Source: Ailanthus altissimus (taxonomy: Eukaryota > Streptophyta > Magnoliopsida > Sapindales > Simaroubaceae). From it: a stretch of DNA of 64,000 bases. The stretch covers positions 1,240,001 to 1,304,000 of the forward strand of contig OX327704.1 in assembly GCA_946807835.1 (NCBI GenBank), read 5' to 3'. Positions 23,981 through 34,041 of this stretch are shown one piece after another. Numbering within the stretch: position 1 is the first letter of the stretch; every line of letters begins with the position of its first letter. The notes under the pieces are model-generated. The model had not been told where the DNA came from. It did not search any database and saw nothing but the letters and a program-made list of their open reading frames with translations. The translations under genes were made by a program, and so were the position numbers.

Positions 23981-25457
23981 TTAAATGAGACGTGAAGATT
24001 TATTAATAATAAAATTTTTGATGTTTAATTCCTTCTTCCAAGACGAAATCGGTGGGATGCTTTGTTCATTTCTAAAGAAATTATTGGGATCAACCATGGT
24101 CTTCACTTTTACCAATCTGTTGAAATTGTTCTTGAAATATTTAAACCCCCAAACGCTCGCCTGTTTGAAGCTTGTGTAGATTTCATTGTTTCTTCCAATG
24201 TCAAGATCCCTATAATTATAACATGCTGCTCGAGGATTTTTAGAAACATAAGGAGTCACATAATTATACAGCTCTCTAATCCAATTTATGTGCCTCTGAG
24301 AAGTTCCATTCCCTTCCCAATACACAAAATGTAGAATTTCATATATGTTGCCAACTCTATGTGGGTATGGGATTTCAAACTCTGAAATTTCACTCATTTT
24401 CCCACCATGTGGAATCAAAACCAATTGAGCGGTCACTGCTTCCGGTGCGTAGAACCTTTTATATATCCCTTCTAATCCAACTTCAGGGATAGGTTCATTC
24501 ACAAAGTCAGATTTTCCTTTGAAAGGATAGTTGACAATAGAAGTCCTGTCAAGCAACACATCCAAGGATTCTCCGATTTTGAATCCAGCAAAGTAGAGGA
24601 TTGATTGAATCCAGCTCGTTTCAGTGCAATCTTCTTTCACCAAACCAAGTTCAGGGAATCTCTCTTCCATCAATGGAAGGAGTCTGTCAACTCCACCAAG
24701 AAACAAAGCTTGAAATGAAGCTTGTATTGTTCTATTTCCTTCTGTACTAGCATTCACACTAGTTAAGGTGACTAAGAGAAATAAATCTTCTGGAAGCTTG
24801 TCCACAACATACTGCCATTTGTAAAGAATTTTGGTCAAATTTTGCTCCAAAGTCTTTTGAACTGTGAATACAGTTACATTTGACGGAACATCAACTAGCT
24901 TTGTTTTCCAAGCAATAATCACTCCAAAGCTAGCTCCTCCTCCTCCTCGAATGGCCCAAAATAAATCTTCTCCCATTGATTTTCTATCAAGCAATCTTCC
25001 ATGAACGTCAATCAAGTGAGCATCGATGATATTATCAGCAGCAAGGCCATATTTACGCAACAAGCTACCATGACCTCCACCACTAACATGTCCACCAACA
25101 CCAACGGTAGGGCAACCTCCCGCTGGAGTAGCAAGACTTTTGGGCACATTTATTGGCTGCTTGAATATGTGATACTTGCAATGGCGTGATAATGACTAGA
25201 GGTTTGGGTGTGGTAGGAGTTAAAAACCGAAGGTTTTGTATGGTAAAATTTAAGACGGATGAATATGAAGAGTTGTTTTGGGTGTAAATCACTTTTGAAA
25301 TGGAGGTGTTCTGGGCGTATTGAGAAAGGCATTGAAGAAAACTTTCATAAGTGTCAGCCGAAGCTATCAAATGAAATGATAATACAACAACAAAAGTAAA
25401 TTGGAGAATTGAAGTGCTTTGAGGCCTCATTTCTATCGATGGTTGATTGGAGTGCAT
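23981..25457 (-). pseudogene. Berberine-bridge-enzyme-like FAD oxidoreductase, broken by a deletion
   Basis: Secreted flavoproteins of this family oxidise alkaloids, cannabinoids, oligosaccharides or monolignols. The N-terminal piece (25457 to about 25136) has a hydrophobic signal peptide, FLQCLSQYAQ, NSSYSSVLNFTIQNLRF and PKPLVIITP. It then jumps, in another frame, to [18 protein letters not shown]. The ~65 residues normally between, with the RSGGHD motif whose histidine binds FAD, are absent from the DNA, so no intron can restore them. The rest runs cleanly to a stop at 23981: [10 protein letters not shown] with the second FAD-linking cysteine (25112-25114), [16 protein letters not shown] with the likely base tyrosine (24212-24214), and [15 protein letters not shown]. 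About 500 codons remain of the usual 530. ATG 25430 may be the true start. The C-terminal frame is long and has no stops, so the break is recent. Paralog remnant at 28517-29179. Confidence 0.93.
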
Positions 25458-25465
25458 AACTAGAA

Positions 25466-25753
25466 ACTAATGCCCTATTTATACTACATGATGAAGATGA
25501 CATTCAGGAATAAAAATTATCCACGTGAAGTTTAATTCCGTTTTCCTGGATTAGCAAATAAACAATAAATTAATGAGGCAAGACTTAGTAAGCAATTAAC
25601 TTTGAAATTGTTTTTTGAATAAAAAAACAGCGGCAGTTGCAAGAAAGGGAAATTTTACTCAGAGACTCCTCGTTTTTACTTCATTACAATAAAAGTCAAT
25701 TTTAGCTAAGTTATAGGCTGCAGAATTACAATTCCTTGAAACAAACTAACGTG
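25466..25753. repeat. Upstream tandem duplication, unit 1
   Basis: Matches 25769-26102: CCACGTGAAGTTTAATTCCG near 25522 against CCACTTGAAGTTTAATTCCA near 25831, TTAGCAAATAAACAATAAAT near 25552 against 25878, and a shared LINE tail. The unit covers the promoter of the BBE-like gene and ends in a minus-strand LINE remnant reading FVSRNCNSAAYNLAK at about 25753-25708. Confidence 0.8.
25477..25484 (-). promoter_or_regulatory. TATA box of the BBE-like gene
   Basis: On the minus strand TATAAATA lies 20-27 bp before the first ATG (25457). Initiation 25-35 bp downstream would fall on or after that ATG. The next in-frame ATG (25430) is then the likelier start, and it opens directly onto the signal peptide. 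Confidence 0.6.
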
Positions 25754-25768
25754 ATACTCATGAATAAA

Positions 25769-26102
25769 AATTAATGCCTTGTATATACCACGTGAAGAAG
25801 ATGATATTGATCAAGAATAAGAAAAAAATCCACTTGAAGTTTAATTCCATTTTGTGGACTTAATATATTTTCTTCGATTAGCAAATAAACGATAAATTAA
25901 TGAGGCAAGAATTATGCAAGCAATTACGTAGATTCCTGGGTAAATTTTTTTTAATAAAGTAAATTTCATTAAAAGAAAACAGCAGCAATTGCAAGAGAGG
26001 AGAAATCTCCTCTGAAGCCTCTTGTTTCTTACTTCATTACAAAAAAATTTAGTTCTAGCTAAGTCATGGGCTGAAGAGTTACAATTCCTAGAAACAAAAC
26101 TG
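25769..26102. repeat. Upstream tandem duplication, unit 2
   Basis: Second copy of 25466-25753. The TATAAATA of unit 1 corresponds here to GTATATACAAGG on the minus strand, so the promoter element has changed. The LINE tail is longer in this unit and continues to about 26235. Confidence 0.8.
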
Positions 26103-26235
26103 ATCTCCACATGGCCTGATCTGTACGCCAAGTAACCAGCCAAAGTCTGACCTTATCAAAGACTTCTGCTTGATCAAGTTAATAACATTCATGCAATTTG
26201 ATTTAACAATAAAATTACTTATAGTGAATTTCTTA
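25935..26235 (-). pseudogene. LINE 3' end with RNase H-like domain and A-rich tail
   Basis: On the minus strand, from about 26225: SNCMNVINLIKQKSLIRSDF, then GWLL, then after a frameshift a stretch reading VEISFVSRNCNSSAHDLAR. This is the end of the RNase H-like domain found in plant LINEs (DC-x-VI..., SRNCN-x-AH-LAR). It is followed by AATGAAATTTACTTTATT and an A-run at about 25945-25955, as expected for a LINE 3' terminus. The 5' part is missing and the frame is broken once. Confidence 0.78.
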
Positions 26236-26480
26236 AGCATTTTGTGTCTAACAGTTGCCTTGGCATGTTTATTAACATGTTGATGTGTATATATGAGATA
26301 TTTAATATATGCAATTAACATCAATACGAGAAGAAACCGAGAGGTAATTAATAAATATACGAAGATAGCACCCCAATGAGCTGAAAAACAAATACTGAGA
26401 GAGCTAAGGCAAAAAGACATAGTACCAATCTACCATGGCCAACGAAGATCAAGTGGTCGACCACAACGTGCAAATATATT
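26190..26480. repeat. 3' flank of the second BBE-like locus, first part
   Basis: Matches 23255-23430 near the 3' end of copy 1: ACTTATAGTGAATTTCTT and ACAGTTGCCTTGGCATG. It is separated from the rest of the unit (27990-28515) by about 1.5 kb of unrelated DNA that includes the U2 pseudogene. The frame at 26088-26420 mixes LINE and flank sequence and is not a gene. Confidence 0.75.
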
Positions 26481-27131
26481 ACGGCTTATATCAAACAGAA
26501 AGGTTACGCTGTTAGCCATTTTTTTGGGGATTGATATGGCTGTTATTTGGATGCAGAGCTTAATGGTTTAGTCAGTTTCGACTCGCTATTTCATATCCAA
26601 CATTATTGTTATAGATATTGATACTGAAACCTAATGCAAAACTAATTCGGACAAGATCATTTCAAAAATATTAACATAAGTATAAAAGTATCTTGATTGG
26701 CTTGGAAAATTGAGCTCTAGATCTGCACAGACTGCACTATTTCAGATTCTCAGAACCCTTTATTGTTGAATGCTTAATTGTGATTCATCAATTGAAATAT
26801 GCATGATTTCTTTTGAACCTTAATGTAGTTTATGTTACTTTTTAACTTAATGAATTCCAATTAAGTCTGCACGATTTCTTAGGGAGATTAACAAAACATT
26901 TTATGGTAAATTTGACAGACAACAATACGGGTGACTGAAACATACATAGTAGTATACTTAGCACTAGACTTGAATAAAGTTATTCAGATTGAATTTCTAT
27001 GATAGCTCTGTCATCCTAAATCCTGTAAGTTATATTTTTCCTTGCGGTGCATTCATCTCATCTGAACAAATTACTAGAAGTAGCATGGCAGGCTAGAGCT
27101 TTAAAAGCGGGGTTGAGATACAGAAGCAAGC
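26481..27131. other. Spacer, nothing recognised
   Basis: Part of the insertion that splits the second BBE-like flank. No coding, repeat or RNA feature recognised before the U2-like sequence. TTTAAAAG at 27099-27106 sits 26-33 bp ahead of it, but there is no plant snRNA upstream sequence element (RTCCCACATCG). Confidence 0.5.
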
Positions 27132-27237
27132 ATACCTTTCTCGGCCTTTTGGCCAATATTAAGTGTAGCATCTATTTTTATCAGTTTAATATCTGATAAG
27201 TGGGTCATTGATCCGCAGGATATTAACTTCTAAAAAG
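27132..27237 (+). pseudogene. U2 spliceosomal snRNA, 3'-truncated pseudogene
   Basis: Begins ATACCTTTCTCGGCCTTTTG, the invariant 5' end of plant U2, and keeps TTATCAGTTTAATATCTGAT and a diverged stem-loop through GATATTAACTTC. The branch-point recognition sequence GTAGTA reads GTAGCA. The Sm-binding site and the 3' half (about 90 nt of the usual ~196) are missing. No upstream sequence element is seen. It is therefore a dead copy, probably retroposed or left by rearrangement. Confidence 0.88.
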
Positions 27238-27989
27238 TAAAGGTTGTTATACTTTTTGAGTATAGAATTAATTTGGATACTTTGAGACTTGTCTTTAATG
27301 ATTCGGTGTACATATCAAAAGTTTCTAAATGGTGAAGCAACCAAAGAAAGTGCAAGTAAACCTCACGACTACGGTGGAATTGAGGATTTTATCTTTCTTT
27401 ATTCATAAAGAACTCCTAAAGTTATAAAGAATATCTAAATAGTTTAGAGCTTTCAAGGATTTATATTATATTATTTTGTGTATTTAAAGTATTCAAGTGT
27501 GACCTAAACTTTTTATTCTCTTTTATTGATGATTTGATGCTTAATGAATTATATGAGATTACAAGGGTTTATATAATATTAAGACCTACATGAGAAAATC
27601 TAAATATAGTTAGGATAAGAGTGTATACATTGTAGGATTCTAAACCTAACTCTAATATGCAATTTTATTTTAAAAAAAAGAGTTTTTCCATATAGGCAAT
27701 ATTATGACATTCAATATCTAACAGTAAGGCTATTTGATTATCAACCAACACCATGGTGTTTATTAGCCCATATTGAGGCGTTCAACTTTATAGAATTATG
27801 ACTGTGGAGTTGAGATTTTATTGCCGAAGCGTTCTTACATTAGGTACTCTCTTACATTCCTTCTTACATCCTACTTTTCTTTTCAACATTTGATCATTCA
27901 TTTAACGTGTTTTTAATCTCATATCAACTCTTTATTGATTTTTAACTTAAGATTTAACTTATCCTTAATTTTAAATAACTAAATTCTAA
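27238..27989. other. Spacer, nothing recognised
   Basis: AT-rich sequence after the U2-like fragment. No coding frame, terminal repeats or RNA fold was recognised. It completes the block that separates the two parts of the second BBE-like flank. Confidence 0.5.
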
Positions 27990-28516
27990 CAAGCCACTAA
28001 CCATAAGCGAATGAAAGGTAAAATAATATATTCATAAGTAAGCCACTATCGTGTGAATGAATATTAAACCAAATATAAAACCAAAACTTAAGGAAAAGTC
28101 AAAGAAAAATTTGAAACGTAATTCAAGGGAGCAAAATAAAAATAAATTATTTTGCCAATGAACCTAATCAAATTTATAAGACTACGCATGAAAAACACTT
28201 GAATCCAACTATTACAAGGTAGAAAATTATTATATATATATATACATAAATTCATATAGAGAATACAAATATTAAATTTTAAATCTCAAATAATTATAAT
28301 ATTATCATTCAATACAATATCAATCATCTACAGAGAGGAACCAACTAGTCTTCTAATAAATGGAAGAATTAAATAACTCTTCATCTCTTCTAAATAAAGA
28401 GAGGGACTTAGGCCAAACTTGAACCCAACACCTCGAAAGTTGAAATACTATCATTGGCCATTGAGCCACATAGGTGGTTGATGAAAATTATTACATTTTG
28501 TATATATATGTATATG
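27990..28516. repeat. 3' flank of the second BBE-like locus, second part
   Basis: Collinear match to 23480-23970, from AAGCCACTA and AATAATATATTCATAAGTAA to TAGGTGGTTGATGAAAATTA. It runs straight into N-terminal BBE-like sequence at 28517, so the body of the second gene was deleted. Confidence 0.85.
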
Positions 28517-29179
28517 ATTGTTATTTGGGTGTAAATCACTTTTAAAATAGAGGTGTCATGGGAGTATTAAAAAAGGAATTAAAAAAAATTTCGTAAGTAT
28601 CAACTGAAGCTAAGGATGACAAAAATTGAATTTGGATTTAGGTTTAAAGAACCCGGAACTAGATTCGTATTTTTTATAATGAACCCAGCAAGCGGATTTT
28701 ACCTAGGATTTATTTTCTAAGTTTTATTGGATTCTAGTTTAATTTTGAATTCGGATGTGAATTTAAGCTCAGAATTATTTTTAAATTTTAGATGAAATTT
28801 GAACTTTAAAGATATTTATTTTATAAAATAATTATTATTCAAATATATTAAAGATTAAAAATTTTATTAATTAATTTAAGATTTTAAAAATAAAAATAAA
28901 TAAAATCTGGATGCGAGTCCGAGTATTTGAATTCTCACAAAAACCTAGATCCCTACCCGGATCTAAATTTTAGCAAAAAATTTCAGACTAAAATTTAGAA
29001 AAAAATTCAAATTTTATGAAACAAATTTTAAATTTAAATTTAAATTTTTCTGAGTCTAAATTTTTTTTATCATCCTTAATTAAAACTATGCAATGCAATC
29101 ATAATACAACAACATATGCAAACAAGAGAATTGAATAACTCTAAGGCCTCATTTATATCGATGTTTGATTGGAGTGCAT
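28517..29179 (-). pseudogene. Second BBE-like copy: N-terminal stub only
   Basis: 29084-29179 matches 25385-25457 around the start codon (ATTGGAGTGCATAA on plus; ATG at 29177-29179). 28517-28612 matches 25266-25366 (TTGGGTGTAAATCACTTTTA). The rest of the coding region, equivalent to 23956-25265 of copy 1, is gone, and a MITE splits what remains. Only about 65 codons of the signal peptide and early N-terminus can be traced, with frame damage. Head-to-tail order with copy 1 marks a former tandem gene pair. Confidence 0.82.
28614..29076. mobile_element. MITE inserted in the second BBE-like copy
   Basis: A 463-bp AT-rich element flanked by TAA (28611-28613 and 29077-29079). Its ends are near-perfect inverted repeats: GGATGACAAAAA at the left, TTTTTTATCATCC at the right. 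Comparison with the uninterrupted BBE-like copy at 25366 confirms the insertion point. It is related to the elements at 16406-16915 and 53773-53947. No transposase is encoded. Confidence 0.85.
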
Positions 29180-29190
29180 AACCAAGCAAA

Positions 29191-30885
29191 GATTACGTCC
29201 CATCGACACCATATAGGAACACCTACTAGTCCTCAGACTTTTGGGTTTTGACAAAATGTTAAAAATGGACCTTGTAAGAGACATAAAGGGCGACTTTCAT
29301 GTAGGGATAGTAGAAATTGATGAATGCTTTGCTTAGGGACCCGAAGATGCCTTGTCGTGTCCTTTTTTCTTTAACTTTTTCTAGTATTACTCACAACCTT
29401 TAAAAACAAATTTTAATGTTCCCCATAAAACAGGTTTGTTATTTTTCTTTAAAAAAGTTTATAATTTTCTTTCTCGAAAAGCTTGTTATCCAAAATAAGT
29501 ATGATCAGTACTATTTTTTTGTAAGAGTTTTAATTTTAAAAAATCTCAATATGTACTATTTTTTTCATGTCTTGGTAATATTTTAATTGTAGAATCAAAT
29601 ATCTTTTAATGTATTGTCTTTGATGTTGTTCAATTACATATATCAATATCTCTAAGAAAAGCATTTTACTATTTATAATATTTGACAATTATAAACTATT
29701 AGGAAGCATAACTATACTTTCTATTATTTATAGAATTTAAAAGTTAAAAGATGAATTTATTCATTTGACTGTTAAAATCATCCCCATGTAAAACCAATTT
29801 TGGTCCAATGGGACCATTTAATGGTTAGATAGTTACTTGGTTGGATGGGGCCATATAATGGTTAGAATGACATAATAATAATTTTAAATATTTAACTCAT
29901 TTTATAATTAAAAGAAAATATAAGAGTATAATATTATTTTTAACTATTTAACCCATTTAATAATTAAAAGACTATTTTACTTACTTAACTGTTAAAATTA
30001 TCCCTGCTTACCATATAATTTTTATTATTTAACCTATTTAATAAAAGTTTATGCTAGTAACGTGTTTTGTCCACGATCCTATTTTCATGGAGATCGGATG
30101 ATTTGTGCTCATGTTGTGATGAAGATCCTATGCAATTGTTGCCCGTAAAGGCTATTGAGGCGAGCTTTCTCCTCTCATTGACAGTGTTCCCACTTCTTAC
30201 GACTTTTTCATACAACTAAAGTACTTAGAAGAGGAACACGTATATTTGAGTGTCAAAATAGCACAATTCAATTGAAAATTAAAAATCATCACTATTTCTT
30301 CTTCAAAAGAAGAAACTTTATGATTGTGAAAGTATTTAGCTAATTTATGTAGGATTTCGTTTATATTTCTCAATTAAGAAATCGTTCTCTTTCATTCTTA
30401 CAAATAATCATATTGGTTGATGTATTAATGGTGAAAACAATTACTAACTAATGTGTGTTGAATACTTTAACAAGTGGATGTAAAACAAAAAGAGAGAATA
30501 TTCTAATACCATCTTTTTATAAGAAATGAAATTTTTTTAGATTATGTTTGGTGGAGGACAATATTATAAAAAGGAATACTTTAATATTTTAAGAGATTAT
30601 TTTAAAACTACTAGTTTAAGTAGTAAAATTTCATTTGATGATCCCTTAAAGGATGAAGTGAAAGTAACATGATATAATATTATCTTTTTATAAGAAATTT
30701 TTATTTCTTTAAAAATTCTCTTAAGAAATGTTATTGTATTTCAAGTCAAGTTCTAACAATTTTTATATAAATCAAGTTCAGTTTTAGATGGGGTAATAAC
30801 TAGAAATTATAGAAAGGTTTAGGTTAATTTGGTAGCTTTCTCTCAATATGAAATTAGAGCTAGAACATTTTGTGGAGAAGAATGA
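29191..30885. other. Intergenic DNA, no gene recognised
   Basis: AT-rich. The portion 29760-30050 has repeated AATTAAAAG and ATTTAAC stretches that resemble decayed Copia LTR sequence, but I could not define ends. The last five bases (AATGA, 30881-30885) are the target duplication of the next solo LTR. Confidence 0.5.
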
Positions 30886-31537
30886 TGTGAGAAAGTTAAT
30901 TAAAAATTATAAGAATATGAGTTGGAGCAACTCAAGTGCATTGAGTACGCGAGAATCAAAGACGAACAAAAAAAAAAAAGGCAAAAAAGCAAAGGCAGTG
31001 CTCAGGCATGGGCATTGCGGTGCCAGGTTGTAGGTACTATTGCGTCCCAAACAGCACTTGAAAGCCACGATGCCAAATTCCCAGCAACGCGGGACACGAT
31101 GGTCTAGTGCAACGGTGTCCGGTGCGAGAAAAAGACTTTCCTATTTTGTTGAGTTTCGTACTTGCTACATAACTCCCTAAAATGAATCTCCACATGTTTA
31201 AGATTAACTTAGGTTGTCCTAAAGTCTTTATAAATGCTCTAAATTGACTTATAAATACATCTTTGTGATATTTAAGTGATCTAAGTATTTATTGTAATTT
31301 TTAGTGAGAAAAACTCATTGTTTACAAGAGAGAGAGAGAGAGTTCTTTCTGAGTCTTTCTTATAAAAGACATATTTTGTGAATGCCATAAGATTCAATAA
31401 TAAAAGAATATGATCTGAATCTACCGTGGACGTAAAAAAGTTACCAAACCACATAAATTATGTGTGTTGTTCTTCTGCATGTTATTGCAATTTATATTTT
31501 ACATTTATTGCTTGCTTTAATTGCTTCTACTTCAACA
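30886..31537 (+). mobile_element. Copia solo LTR, short-LTR family
   Basis: Starts TGTGAGAAAG and ends CTTCAACA, flanked by AATGA at 30881-30885 and 31538-31542. It is 652 bp long. It matches the LTRs of the minus-strand Copia at 43396-48860 in inverse orientation: AAGTGCATTGAGTACGCGAG near 30936, the GC-rich patch at 31000-31110, a TACCGTGGACGTA stretch near 31420 and the end. Frames at 30848-31107 translate LTR and are not genes. Confidence 0.88.
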
Positions 31538-34041
31538 AATGACAAATACAACTCTTGCACGCGAGACAATGGGTGAGTTGAAATTTGAGAAACACAATTA
31601 TCAGCATTTTGTGTTTAAAGTAAAACAAAGTGTAATTATTTGTATTTCTTTAAAAAAAAAACTATTTGTGGATGATTATTTTATTTTGGGCTTTAATTTC
31701 TAATTACTCAAAATAAGACCTTTGAATTTAATTAGTATGAAAAAAGGCCTCCAATTAAAATTTTGTAAGACTTAACAATTTTTAAAGAAGTTTTTTATCA
31801 TTAAGTAGTATTTTGGTGGGTGATTTTTAAAAATGGGTATTTTTTTGATAAAATCGAGTGAATCAGAAGAGGTCAATTGATTTGGTCTGGTTTTATATTT
31901 TGAATTTATTTTAAATCTTATTTTTAAAAATTAATTGATTTGATTGAGTTTAAATTTTAAAATTTTAATTTAAAAAATTATATATAAATTTAAAATTGAA
32001 CTAAACTAGTTCAATTTTGTTAAAAGAATTGATTTCGGCCGCTTGCATATATAGAATTAAGCAATTTAATTTTAAATTTAATTTTTTTAATTTAAACTAA
32101 CCCAAAACTAAATTTGTCTATTCTTAATAAATCTCAATGCCAAAAGCTTAAGAACAAAGATCAAGTGTGCTCCCCAACTCATCCAAATAGAAAAAAAGAA
32201 GATATTATTTAATAATATAGGAAATGGTCCAATCTTTCATAGCCAAATGTTTTAAAGGTGCCATAATGTACTCAATTTTACTTTGTCGTAGTCATTATTT
32301 GATTCTTAATATAAATTAAATTTTAATTGCGATATAATTTTCAATGAAAATAAAATATAACAATTCAAAGTTGAAAACCTTTGTCCTCATATAAATATTT
32401 TAAAAATATATTTACATATGATTTGAATAATTGATTGAACTTTATGAATATAAAAAGCAAATTTTTGAAAGGGATTGAATCGGGTTTGGGGGAGTGTATT
32501 GTCAAATTTGAAATATTATATAATATAAATTGTGAGGTAATACCAAATAAACAAAAGGAAAATCAAGTCCAAAGTCATGATGTATTATCAAATTTAAAAT
32601 ATTATATAATTTAATATTTATTAAATTCGTTGGAATGCATAATTAACATTCACTTAATTGATATTTTTGACTTCTCAAACACCTTTTTAGCAGCATTTTA
32701 AGAGAGCTGAGTTGTTTTATTTTTTCTGTTTATTTTCTTTATATGATATAGATTGATAACTATTTTATTTAATTTTTAATTTATTTTTTTCATATAATAG
32801 AAATTGATAAACTTTTTATTTTACTTTTTTTACTCTTTTAATATTTAATATATTTTTAGCATAGTTGATAAATTGACTAATTTTAAAACTATAATATATC
32901 AATATAAATTTATTTGTAAAATATTTTCTTAAATTTCGAATCAAATTTAAAAAAAATATTTTTGTTTGATTGAGTTGCTTTTTAATTATATTATCCAGTG
33001 TTTATATTAACTATTTATGAGTTAATTTTATTAGTTTTAACTTAAAAATAAATTTAAATACATGATATAATTTTGAATACTATATTTTATGAATTTTCTT
33101 TAAAACAAATGCTATAATTTTATACATTTATTATTGTGACTTATAACCCACTCAAAATCCACGGCATAACCCATTGTAAGTTTGGTAAAGAATACATATC
33201 TACTAGAACGGGTTGTGTAATAAAACTTTAAATTTGTAATAAATTTAAAAAAGATTTAGTATTTTCATTTTTAAAGTGAATGCAGATATGGATGCAGATA
33301 TAAGTTTAAAGGTATTTGTCTAAAATTTGATTTGCTACCATTCTTACACCTCTGACTTAGGTTAAGGGTTCGAATCTTAGTATATGTCAGGGCAGTTTAG
33401 TTCCTTCAGTTATTAGGAGACCAATTTTAATTATTTGTACTTAAAGAATATTATGTAATTAATTTATATATGAACTATAATATTTGATATTTGAGATTTA
33501 ATAGTTGTATCAGCAATATTAACATAGAACTCTTATTTCACTGAACCTTTTACACGTTTGACATCCAATTTGGTACCTAACATATGTTGTAATGGAGGTG
33601 TTGATATGAAAGATAGTGTAAAAATGTGGTCAAAATAATTATCACTAAATTTACACTCATTATAAATGCATTGTGTGTATGTAGCAATATATGATATTTA
33701 CTAATTAAATAACTATATAATAATGTAATGAGACAATCTCATTTAAACTTTCTTCTCAATACTGATATTGACATAGAAAATGCGTAAAAAGATGGTAAAA
33801 CAAAATTTGGTTACTAAATCTACACCCATTATAAATGCATTATGTGCATGTAACAAACACATAAAAATTAATAATTAAATAATGATATAATAACATGATC
33901 ACAACAATTACACTATTTAAGACTTTTTGGTTAATACATGTGATTGAATAGGTTATCAAAATTGAGTCTCTCAGAAATTTTTTTAACTAATTAACTATTA
34001 AAAAAGAAAGAATTAAGTTTAATTATTTACTTTGAAGTGGG

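Noticed and set aside
25083..25160. An intron joining the two BBE-like frames
   Set aside because: The missing residues, including RSGGHD, are not in the DNA between the frames; the frames overlap. No splice can recover them.
31521..31703. Frame reading GELKFEKHNYQHFVFKVKQ, resembling the start of Copia gag
   Set aside because: The preceding LTR is a solo LTR with its own AATGA duplication, so the sequence is flank, not element. The gag similarity stops after about 25 residues and other family R copies do not keep the frame.
33367..33376. GGTTCGAATC, a tRNA B-box-like motif
   Set aside because: No acceptor or anticodon stem can be drawn around it and the duplicate copy near 39172 has lost the motif. 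Chance or a decayed SINE at most.
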